64,000 nt of DNA from Dyadobacter tibetensis Y620-1 (GTDB lineage: Bacteria > Bacteroidota > Bacteroidia > Cytophagales > Spirosomataceae): the NCBI RefSeq assembly GCF_000566685.1, contig NZ_AZQN01000001.1, forward strand, positions 248,001-312,000, given 5' to 3'. Below the pieces are notes generated by a model, which saw nothing but the letters and a program-made list of their open reading frames with translations, was not told where the DNA came from and did no database searches. Positions 38,901-45,881 of the stretch are shown here, piece by piece. The stretch's first letter is position 1. Each line of letters begins with the position of its first letter. Made by a program: the position numbers and the translations under genes.

Positions 38901-38933
38901 AATAAGAAACAGATAGTAAAGTTTGAGTTTCAT
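35923..38933 (-). pseudogene. Secreted lipase-like alpha/beta-hydrolase with T9SS domain, broken by one-base frameshift
   Basis: Two frames, 38933-38259 and 38214-35923, make one 1003-residue protein if one base is added to a run of four C (38317-38320 on the plus strand). The corrected join reads SWGHPNQLYFTSIGAKRIKVR and continues in frame through the second part, which has only a GTG start. Order: signal peptide (LSSLAQS), N-terminal domain, alpha/beta-hydrolase with ENVVLGQSMGGLVGRYALA-type nucleophile elbow and THDSPHRGANIP, an Ig-like Big2 region, and a C-terminal T9SS sorting domain (AYPNPTTELLTLEF, then GIYYLHSIPAKN). A sequencing error in the homopolymer is possible. The fold suggests a lipase or esterase. 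Confidence 0.75.
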
Positions 38934-39008
38934 ACTAGTAGCTTGTTTAATGTTGAGTACTAAAATTTTGAATTAAATCTGTCCTTGGTTAGTTTAGGAT
39001 TGCGCCTC

Positions 39009-39596
39009 CTACATTTTTAAATCAAACCGGCCTTCTGTGATTTTAAGAACCGGGTTGCATTCGGTTATTGGATTTTTTTTTGTCAATGTAAATTCGAATG
39101 TTCCTGAAATGATTCCTCTTCCCATATCTAACTTCGTTATGTTTAACATGCCAGAACGGGAATCCTCAGCGGCATCGTAATAGCACACCTTTGTTATTTC
39201 CGTGATGCCTGTTTGATCTTGAACAGCCATGGTATAATTGCCCAAAGCAAGCGAATCTTGGGTGTTAAAGGAGTACTGCCCAGGCTTCGAAACTTCTCCA
39301 AGCGAAATACTTATAAATTCTTTTGTTACAATGTTTATGTCGGGGTTCTCTTTGAACGACCGGTACGCTTTAATACTCATCGTTCCACCATTCCAGGTGG
39401 GATCATAGGAAAGGTCAAAAGCCGGGGTACTAAAACTCCCTTTTGGTTCCCAAATTCTTCCATCAACTTTACAGCCAAAAGTATTTTTACCCTCCTGGGT
39501 TGCGGCGGGTAATTCAGGATCAACGCTGATTTTTCGGCAGCTGCTGATGATTGTGATAGACACGAAGCATACAATTGCTATTTTGAATAGTTTCAT
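39009..39596 (-). CDS. DUF6252-like lipoprotein
   Basis: The protein has 195 residues with a lipoprotein signal (ITIISSC, Cys20). It then has NTFGCKVDGRIWEPKGSF, the start typical of Bacteroidota calycin-like DUF6252 lipoproteins, and a beta-strand-rich remainder ending in TLTKKNPITECNPVLKITEGRFDLKM. Function unknown. It is upstream of, and on the same strand as, the frameshifted hydrolase, like the lipoprotein and hydrolase-like pair at 34.8-35.8 kb. It is divergent from the Crp/Fnr gene. Confidence 0.65.
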   Translation of the reverse strand: MKLFKIAIVCFVSITIISSCRKISVDPELPAATQEGKNTFGCKVDGRIWEPKGSFSTPAFDLSYDPTWNGGTMSIKAYRSFKENPDINIVTKEFISISLGEVSKPGQYSFNTQDSLALGNYTMAVQDQTGITEITKVCYYDAAEDSRSGMLNITKLDMGRGIISGTFEFTLTKKNPITECNPVLKITEGRFDLKM

Positions 39597-39642
39597 AAGA
39601 TTTTATATATTAATAAGATTAAACAACTATCTATTAAAGTGC

Positions 39643-39659
39643 TATCTATCAAATAGATA
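39643..39659. promoter_or_regulatory. Small inverted repeat in the lipoprotein/Crp divergent region
   Basis: TATCTAT (39643-39649), CAA, ATAGATA (39653-39659) form a perfect 7-bp inverted repeat. It lies 47 bases before the lipoprotein start. A related CTATCTATT copy is at 39628. It may be an operator; no more can be said. Confidence 0.35.
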
Positions 39660-39751
39660 TCTAATAAATGCAAAATCGTTTGTTATGAATACTTATGTTA
39701 GATAGTCGCCTTATTGGTTACAAATTAAATCAATATAAATATATTTAAATC

Positions 39752-39812
39752 TTGTCATAAAATATCATTTTTTGTTGATGTCCGACAAGATATTTTGTTG
39801 TCGCACGACAAG
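39752..39812. promoter_or_regulatory. Operator-like array S1-S3: three 15-bp sites at 23-bp steps
   Basis: TTGTCATAAAATATC (39752-39766), TTGATGTCCGACAAG (39775-39789) and TTGTCGCACGACAAG (39798-39812) start exactly 23 bases apart. The third is nearly the same as R3 (34760), and both continue with TAAT. The array ends 28 bases before the Crp/Fnr start and lies in the region shared with the divergent lipoprotein/hydrolase gene pair. This suggests autoregulation by the Crp/Fnr protein. Confidence 0.7.
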
Positions 39813-39839
39813 TAATCCGATTAAAGCCTAACTTGTATA

Positions 39840-40430
39840 ATGGATAATCCTAAACCACTGTGGTTGTTAAAGGAAACATTGGCATCTTCTCCTTCTGCCG
39901 ATTTGAAGGAACGCTTTACTTCAATGGCTAGCCCATATCGGGTGCGTAGAGGTCGTACTCTGGTTAATATTGGTCAAGTCAACGATAGTATTTATTTGTT
40001 ACATTCTGGTGTGATGCGCTCTTATTATATCAAAAATGAAGAGGATATCACATCCAGACATATTGGCGAGGGTGAAATTGCTTGTATTGCAGAAAGCTTT
40101 TTCTTGCAGAAAAAATCCCCGGAAGCAATCGAGGCACTGGAAGATTGCGTTCTTTATTCTATTTCTTATGAAGAATACAGAAACGTGGCAAAAGAGGATA
40201 TTCTTATATCAAATTTAATCATTCAGATGCTTGAATACCGGTTAGTAAGTTTCACTGAAAAAGTGAAGCTCTTTAAATATCTTACTGTGGAGCAACGAAT
40301 AGGATCCTATATTAATCATCCATCATCTCTTTTTCGTCGGATACCTGATCATTATATTGCTACTTACTTAGGAACTACACCTGCGACATTCAGCCGTTGC
40401 TTAAAGTTACTGTTGCGTGAAAAGAAATAG
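39840..40430 (+). CDS. Crp/Fnr-family transcriptional regulator
   Basis: The protein has 196 residues. The N-terminal cNMP-binding-like barrel (about 25-120) has VRRGRTLVNIGQVNDSIYLLHSGVMRSYYIKNEEDI and ALEDCVLYSISYEEY. The C-terminal part has RRIPDHYIATYLGTTPATFSRCLKLLLREKK, a winged-helix DNA reader as in Bacteroidota Crp/Fnr proteins. No cluster of Cys for Fe-S is seen. Its promoter region holds the S1-S3 array, and a like array stands before the paralogous lipoprotein/hydrolase pair, so both are probable targets. The ligand is unknown. Confidence 0.85.
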   Translation: MDNPKPLWLLKETLASSPSADLKERFTSMASPYRVRRGRTLVNIGQVNDSIYLLHSGVMRSYYIKNEEDITSRHIGEGEIACIAESFFLQKKSPEAIEALEDCVLYSISYEEYRNVAKEDILISNLIIQMLEYRLVSFTEKVKLFKYLTVEQRIGSYINHPSSLFRRIPDHYIATYLGTTPATFSRCLKLLLREKK

Positions 40431-40495
40431 TTTTTTACAAATACCCAAACCGGAAAAGTGCCAGCCCATACTTTCCCCTTCAAGCTCAAAAAAAA

Positions 40496-41651
40496 TAGGG
40501 TGATTGCATCAAATTGTAAGTTGCGTTAAGAGTGTTACTAAAAAGTCATCATTTCTGGCTGCTCGTTTACGTTTTCTTCTCAGGCTCATTTTGGACGGTT
40601 CTCGTTGTAGTAAGGCAAGGGCCGTCTTTCGTATTGTTGTCAGGTTTCTTGGTGCATGATCCTGTCGACAGCTAGATCTGTCTTCGTAAAAAGTTAAGTC
40701 TAAGTGCCAGTGTTGCTGGTTTTCTATACCCCAATGGTTGCGTACATATTCCCCCATCTCCCTAGCAGTCTTCCCTGTTAAAGAGCTGATAAAGTACCTT
40801 TTATCGAACTGAATCTTTCCATGTATCCATCTTGTGGACGCCACACATACAACACTCTTTAAGCCCGTCCACTCCTCGTGCGCATCGATGAACCGTAAAT
40901 TTTCATTTACCCACACTTCCCGCTTTTCTCCTCGCCCGTGCCCCATATCATGACTAATATCCGCTTCCAAATTCTTATGAATAAACTCAAACCAATCCTG
41001 CACTTGTAAATAAAGATCCGACTGGTTTTGCTTTAGCCCTATCAAATAATCCGCCTTTCGCTCAATAATCGTGTCAACAATCTTCTTTTGACAGCCTATC
41101 GCATCGATACTGATAATACTATCCTCTATATCAATAACTTGTAATAATTCTGGTATGGCATTTATTTCATTAGTTTTATCCGCTACTTGCTGTTGGCCCA
41201 GGCACAATCGATCCTTTTGTGCCCATACACTTACAATTTGAACATTGGCTTGCTTATTGCCTGCCTTGATTGTTCCCCGCAATTGTTTACCATCAACAGC
41301 CAACTGCTTTTTTGCCAAAAGTCCTATTATTTCAGAACCCCAGTCAGTTAAACATTTCTCTAATTCTGTTGGACAAATATGCCGAAACACGCGGTTAAGA
41401 GTGTCGTGGGAAGGAATACCGCCCGGTAAAGAAAGAAAAGTAGACAAAATCGCCTCCTTCTCACACGCATAGTCATATATATCCTCAAATGTATCACAAT
41501 CAGCTAGATACCCACAAAGAACCAACATTATTATATCGCTTAAGTCGTGAAAACACCGGCCCTCTTCTCGATAATCATTAACCTCTCCAAAAAAATCTGA
41601 CACATCCATCTCACAAAGATCGCTAACTTTATATTTGATGCAATCACCCTA
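40496..41651 (-). mobile_element. Complete ISAs1-family insertion sequence
   Basis: The element is 1156 bp. Its ends are a perfect 19-bp inverted repeat: TAGGGTGATTGCATCAAAT (40496-40514) and its complement (41633-41651). It is flanked on both sides by the 9-bp direct repeat CAAAAAAAA (40487-40495 and 41652-41660), the target-site duplication. An intact transposase fills it. Perfect ends and an exact duplication show a recent insertion. It landed between the Crp/Fnr gene and a hairpin at 41761. Confidence 0.93.
40509..41609 (-). CDS. ISAs1-family transposase
   Basis: The protein has 366 residues. It has the H-repeat/ISAs1 features: DVSDFFGEVNDYREEGRCFHDL at the start, AVDGKQLRGTIK, ISIDAIGCQKKIVDTIIERKADYLIGLKQNQ, and RNHWGIENQQHWHLDLTFYEDRS near the end with the catalytic Glu (DDE set). 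Its stop lies within the left inverted repeat. The frame is complete, so the element may still move. Confidence 0.92.
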   Translation of the reverse strand: MDVSDFFGEVNDYREEGRCFHDLSDIIMLVLCGYLADCDTFEDIYDYACEKEAILSTFLSLPGGIPSHDTLNRVFRHICPTELEKCLTDWGSEIIGLLAKKQLAVDGKQLRGTIKAGNKQANVQIVSVWAQKDRLCLGQQQVADKTNEINAIPELLQVIDIEDSIISIDAIGCQKKIVDTIIERKADYLIGLKQNQSDLYLQVQDWFEFIHKNLEADISHDMGHGRGEKREVWVNENLRFIDAHEEWTGLKSVVCVASTRWIHGKIQFDKRYFISSLTGKTAREMGEYVRNHWGIENQQHWHLDLTFYEDRSSCRQDHAPRNLTTIRKTALALLQREPSKMSLRRKRKRAARNDDFLVTLLTQLTI

Positions 41652-41760
41652 CAAAAAAAAGGATTTTACCGGGAAAGCTAAAAAAAGTTTGTATAACTCG
41701 ACATATCTTGAGTTGAACGAAAAAGGGAAACAAAATAAAAAAAAAGGGAATGTTGTGCGA

Positions 41761-41790
41761 GCAACTAAATATTTAGTTGCTTTATTTTCT
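41761..41790 (+). terminator. Hairpin with T-tract, probable terminator
   Basis: GCAACTAAATATTTAGTTGC (41761-41780) is a perfect 20-bp palindrome that folds to an 8-bp stem with a 4-base loop, followed by TTTATTTTCT. Without the IS element it would lie about 170 bases after the Crp/Fnr stop and is probably that gene's old terminator, now cut off by the IS. Confidence 0.6.
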
Positions 41791-41827
41791 TTATAAAGCA
41801 ATTGATGAAAGGTACAGTCTTTGAGAA

Positions 41828-41888
41828 TTGAATGTTATAACTATTTTTCATAAATTTGAATCATTATTTTGTTAATGTTATAACATTA
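41828..41888 (+). promoter_or_regulatory. mazE promoter with two operator palindromes
   Basis: TTG (41828-41830), a 20-base spacer and TAAATTTG (41851-41858) match the Bacteroidota promoter. AATGTTATAAC lies in the spacer (41831-41841), and TAATGTTATAACATTA, a perfect 16-bp palindrome, lies at 41873-41888, reaching the A of the start codon. This is the arrangement expected for autorepression by the MazE-type antitoxin. Confidence 0.65.
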
Positions 41889-42152
41889 TGAAAGCTAATA
41901 TCATAAATATTGGAAATAGCCAGGGAATAATTATTCCTTCTACACTATTAAAAAAGTTGAATTTGTCATTTAAGTCGAGTGTTCAGCTGGAAGTGGAGAA
42001 TGGGTCGATTGTTATCAAACCTGCTCCCCGGCAAGGTTGGGCAGAAGCGGCATTGGAAATGCATGCAGCTGGGGATGCATGCAGCTGGGGATGACAGGCC
42101 TTTATTGGATGAAAGTATGACTTCTTTTGATAAAGAAGAATGGACGTGGTAG
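41888..42152 (+). pseudogene. mazE: MazE-type antitoxin gene, frameshifted by a 16-bp tandem duplication
   Basis: The first 60 codons are a SpoVT/AbrB-type DNA-binding domain (MKANIINIGNSQGIIIPSTL, then VQLEVENGSIVIKPAPRQGW). Then GCATGCAGCTGGGGAT is present twice (42061-42076 and 42077-42092); the second copy shifts the frame and gives an early stop after 68 residues (ending AGDACSWG). Removing one copy restores an 82-residue protein ending FDKEEWTW, the typical MazE tail. The tail is the toxin-binding part, so the antitoxin would bind DNA but not its toxin. Confidence 0.8.
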
Positions 42153-42295
42153 TAAAGCAGTATGAGGTGTATTGGATTTCACTTGATCCGACACAGAGTA
42201 GTGAATTCTGTTCTGTGTCCTATGTTATTTTTATAAGCAGGAGTGAATTACGCTTTGAGATAATTCATTATTACTCTGAAAGTGTAAAGAACTGA
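42140..42295 (+). pseudogene. mazF: Truncated mazF toxin remnant
   Basis: The ATG at 42140 overlaps the end of the ancestral mazE. The frame begins MDVVVKQYEVYWISLDPTQ, the standard MazF N-terminus, but after about 20 residues it departs from MazF and ends at 42293-42295 (51 residues). The catalytic core is missing, so the toxin is dead, which explains the tolerated antitoxin frameshift. Confidence 0.75.
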
Positions 42296-42870
42296 ATTTC
42301 AGTCAATTAGGTAGATGGCAAACACAAAAGAGTTTAGTAGACTTTATCACGACTTTTTTAATTTTGCAATCGGCAGTCGTACCTATCGGATTATCTTTGA
42401 TCCGACTTCAGGAAATTAATTCCTCCGCAGTGGAGACGAACCCAGACGGCAGGCTCAGACCAAAGGCAGGCTTTGCTCCATCGCAAACCTTTAATACCAA
42501 GCAGGCAGTGATAGCCTCGGCATTGATTCCGACAGTACCCATCGGAGCAAGCAACGGAAAATCACCATAACCTGTTCGGCTGGATGCCAGCGTACCGCCA
42601 AATCGGAACTGGATGTGCTCCCCCAGGCACTGATCAGTATCACCTAATCTTATTTTGATGGCATTTCATAATTACGCAGGCTGGCGTAAACTTCATCTAT
42701 TCGCCACAAAACGCCCCGAATTACTTCAGGGCTCTTTGCATGCCTCATTGGCTATGGGTTGTAAAAGGTCCCATCGATTTTTTGCACTTATCAATTTATC
42801 GATGTTATCGTCAAGGTTGCGATGGGTCTTTTGCAAGAAAGTTTAAAAGCAAATTCCCTGCTTAATCGAC
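42296..42870. other. About 570-bp stretch without an intact gene; remnant DNA
   Basis: A minus-strand frame from about 42665 to 42411 (80 codons, no start codon, HIQFRFGGTLASSRTGYGDF as a sample) has codon use like a real gene but I do not recognise it; it may be the tail of a lost gene. A 17-bp imperfect hairpin joins 42759-42776 with 42820-42836. No other feature is seen. Confidence 0.35.
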
Positions 42871-42877
42871 ATATCCC

Positions 42878-42909
42878 TTGTCAAAACCAGAAAATATATA
42901 CTAACTTTG
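42878..42909 (+). promoter_or_regulatory. Promoter of riboswitch unit 2
   Basis: TTG (42878-42880), a 21-base spacer and TAACTTTG (42902-42909) match the Bacteroidota promoter. Transcription would start near 42916, just before the riboswitch. Confidence 0.65.
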
Positions 42910-42934
42910 ATGCTTTAAAGAGTTCTTTTCTATA

Positions 42935-43112
42935 TTTTCCAATTGGAAAAGGTTTTACTTTTTAGTGAATTAATAGGGAATCGTGTGAGAATCACGAACT
43001 GTCGCGCAACTGTAAGTAACCATTAAAGTTTAGATCGACATATATCCACTGTTTCAATCGAGATGGGAAGGATGATCTAAATGTTACAAGTCAGGAGACC
43101 TGCCTTTTTATA
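42935..43112 (+). promoter_or_regulatory. Cobalamin riboswitch 2
   Basis: The core reads GGGAATCGTGTGAGAATCAC, then GAACTGTCGCGCAACTGTAAGT, an ATTAAAG...ATCTAAAT arm and the B12 box AAGTCAGGAGACCTGCC. About 170 bases of leader with further structure (GCACAGCCCCTATACTGTCAGGGCC) separate it from the receptor gene and could hold the expression platform. It should control the large cobalamin operon from 43337 to 57614. Confidence 0.92.
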
Positions 43113-43336
43113 TTGACCATGCTCTCGCGGAATGGAGTTGAGTCGGATTTGGAATAACCAGTGTATGGGCACAGCCCCTATACTGTCAGGGCCTTGCGTC
43201 CAGCTCCCAACCACTTACCTCCCCCGTTTGACATAGAAAATTTGTCTTGGACTTTTAACTCATTTAAAAAAAGTTAAAAGCAATGCAATTTATGACCTAC
43301 CGATGCCCGCGAACTGGCACAGGTAAATTTATCGCT

Positions 43337-45676
43337 ATGAACAACATTCGGCTTGTTGTTTTCTTTTCTATCTTTTTGTTACACAGTCATTTACTAATGG
43401 CCCATCATAAAGGTAAAGTTGTTGGGACTGTAGTGGATGAGTTTCAGGCACCTTTGGTGGGCTTGAGTATCCGGCTCATGGGGACAGATAAGTTGGCTAC
43501 AACCAATGAGAAAGGTTTTTTTGCCATTCAAGGTTTGCCCGATGGAATATATGATCTGGAGGTGTCCGGTATAGGCTTTGACGCCACAAATGAGCGAATC
43601 GAAATCAAAGATGGCATTACAGTTATCCTGTCTTACCAGCTGCTTTCGAGCACACATCAACTCACGGAGGTAGTAGTAAGTATGCGGCCTTTGGAGGCTG
43701 TGATTTCTCTTAATAAATTAGATATTCCGTTGCGCAATCTACCGCTGTCTGCATCAATTGTTTCGGCCAAAATACTTCAAGAAAGAGGGGCTGACGATCT
43801 GGGAGATGCCCTTAAAAATGTAAGTGGTATTCGTGCCAATAATACCTACGGAGGTTTTCAGTATTTTACAATTCGTGGTTTCTCCAATTTTGTATTACTG
43901 GTGGATGGGGTACGCGATGAGCGGCACAATTTGTCTAATAGTGCGCCCAGTACCAATCTGGCCAATGTAGCTTCCGTTGAGGTATTAAAAGGCCCTGCAT
44001 CTGTATTATATGGGCATTCGGCGTTGGGTGGTGTTATCAATATCATCAGGAAAAAGCCAACAGATGTCTTCGAAGCCGATTTTTCGGCCTCTTTTGGAAG
44101 TTTTCATACCAGGAGACTTAGGGCTGGTGCCGGAGGAGCCCTTTGTTCCAAACTTCGCTATCGGGTCGATTTTGGCCTTTCCCAAACGGAGGGGTACCGC
44201 CGTTCGGGATCGCAAACACAGAGTGCTTACTTATCTCTGGATTACAGGCCCACTGACAAGGATCAGATAGTATTATCATTTGGCGGTAATCAGGATTGGT
44301 ATGATACAGATGCTGGAATTCCGATGCTCGAAGGTGGCAGATTAGTGCCGGGCATGAAGCCTGATAGTCGTTATAATGACCCTCAGGATTTTCTGAAGAA
44401 TAATCAGTATAATTTCCAAATTCTTTATACGCATCAATTTAATAAGGGGCTCAAGCTGAGTAATCAACTCTCGTATTATGATGATAATATCGATTACTTT
44501 TCTACAGAGGAGCTCAGCTTTACAAGCCAGCAGGATTCATTAAAAAGGAGCTTCCCCTATTTTTTTAATCACCTTACAAAGCCTATACAGAACCAGTTGG
44601 AACTCAGTTTTTTAACCAAAACGGGTACAGTTGCCCATCGAATACTGGCTGGCTATTCTTTGGGGATTATGGGCCGGAAGACTTATAATGGGAAGGTGGT
44701 AGGCCCAGCGCTGCATGCGAGTGTGCCTGTTGTCTCTCCCCAATTAAATCAAGGCTTTTTAAGTTATGAAACCCAAAATTATAAGGCCACGGAGGAAAAT
44801 GTTCATGGAATATATCTCCAAGATTTTGTTGAAATAAATCCATATTTAAAGGTCCTAATAGGTCTTCGTTACGACATTTTTGACGGAAACTATTATACCG
44901 ATCGGGTGGATAAGGATAGAAAGGTCATAGAAAAGGGAGAGGTAACCAGTATTACAAGTGCAGCGCTTACCTATCGCCTTGGGCTCGTATATCAACCTTG
45001 GAATACTTTTTCGATTTATGGTTCTTATTCCACCTATTTTAAACCTACTCGCCGCTTTTCCAATAACGGACAGACCTTCGACCCGGAGACAGGTTTACAG
45101 GCAGAGTTGGGTGCAAAGGTAGAAGTGGGTCGTAAGTGGACGGGCACTGCTGCCCTGTATTATATGCGTAAAAATAACCAATTAGAATCTTTGCCCGGTG
45201 GGGTATTAATGCCTATTGGTTCGGCAAGTTCCAAGGGTTTCGAATTGGAGGTTCAGGGGCAACCGCTCCAGGGACTTCAGATTATGGCCGGCTATACATT
45301 CTCCAAAGCCACTTATCTGGACTATCGGGGCATTGAGAACAACCCGATTGCGGGCAATCAAGTTGCATTTGCTCCAAAACAATTGGCCAATCTGTGGGTT
45401 ACCTACGAAATGTCCAGAGGCTTTCTCAGGAACTTCAGCCTCAGTCTAGGCGGTAATTATATGGACAAAACCTTTACCAGCACGAAGAATTCCTTCAATT
45501 TGCCTGCTTACACCTTGTTAGATGCGGCCTTAGCATATCGCTTTGGTAGAGTTGGGTTGAGGCTTAATGTCAATAATCTTTTGGATGAGAAATACTATGC
45601 CAATGCGATTTATACCAACCAGTTCTCAGCAGGGCCGGTAAGGAATTATTTGTTGACAATGAAATATACATACTAA
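43337..45676 (+). CDS. Cobalamin-regulated TonB-dependent receptor
   Basis: I chose the ATG at 43337 because it starts a normal signal peptide (MNNIRLVVFFSIFLLHSHLL); 43283 would add 18 polar residues. The 779-residue protein has a carboxypeptidase-regulatory-like domain (about 25-105), a plug with TIRGFSNFVLLVDGVRDE and VEVLKGPASVLYGHSALGG, and a barrel ending in LTMKYTY. It belongs to the TonB-siderophore-receptor group by sequence, but the riboswitch and the linked cobalamin genes suggest import of a corrinoid or cobalt compound. Confidence 0.85.
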   Translation: MNNIRLVVFFSIFLLHSHLLMAHHKGKVVGTVVDEFQAPLVGLSIRLMGTDKLATTNEKGFFAIQGLPDGIYDLEVSGIGFDATNERIEIKDGITVILSYQLLSSTHQLTEVVVSMRPLEAVISLNKLDIPLRNLPLSASIVSAKILQERGADDLGDALKNVSGIRANNTYGGFQYFTIRGFSNFVLLVDGVRDERHNLSNSAPSTNLANVASVEVLKGPASVLYGHSALGGVINIIRKKPTDVFEADFSASFGSFHTRRLRAGAGGALCSKLRYRVDFGLSQTEGYRRSGSQTQSAYLSLDYRPTDKDQIVLSFGGNQDWYDTDAGIPMLEGGRLVPGMKPDSRYNDPQDFLKNNQYNFQILYTHQFNKGLKLSNQLSYYDDNIDYFSTEELSFTSQQDSLKRSFPYFFNHLTKPIQNQLELSFLTKTGTVAHRILAGYSLGIMGRKTYNGKVVGPALHASVPVVSPQLNQGFLSYETQNYKATEENVHGIYLQDFVEINPYLKVLIGLRYDIFDGNYYTDRVDKDRKVIEKGEVTSITSAALTYRLGLVYQPWNTFSIYGSYSTYFKPTRRFSNNGQTFDPETGLQAELGAKVEVGRKWTGTAALYYMRKNNQLESLPGGVLMPIGSASSKGFELEVQGQPLQGLQIMAGYTFSKATYLDYRGIENNPIAGNQVAFAPKQLANLWVTYEMSRGFLRNFSLSLGGNYMDKTFTSTKNSFNLPAYTLLDAALAYRFGRVGLRLNVNNLLDEKYYANAIYTNQFSAGPVRNYLLTMKYTY

Positions 45677-45677
45677 G

Positions 45678-45881
45678 GTGAAAGTTTTGGTGCAAATATA
45701 TCGCTTACTTGGAGTAAATATTGTGGTTGAGACCCTAGATCCGAATGTGATATTAGAATGGATACTTGCTATGCCAAAGGCCATAGGCATTGAGTCTAAG
45801 ACGCTCCTCCAAACGTATGATGACTATCATTATGCGAAGGGTTACACCAGACAATTTCCAGCAAAACAAACTATAATATGA
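45678..45881 (+). CDS. Small unknown protein of the cobalamin operon
   Basis: This 67-codon frame starts with GTG one base after the receptor stop and overlaps the next start by 4 bases (ATGA), so it looks translationally coupled on both sides. The product (VKVLVQIYRLLGVNIVVETL... ending QFPAKQTII) has no signal or motif that I recognise. The tight packing is the only support for it being real. Confidence 0.45.
   Translation: MKVLVQIYRLLGVNIVVETLDPNVILEWILAMPKAIGIESKTLLQTYDDYHYAKGYTRQFPAKQTII

Noticed and set aside
42655..42846. 63-codon plus-strand frame
   Set aside because: No pattern, and it spans the imperfect hairpin; not believed to be a gene.
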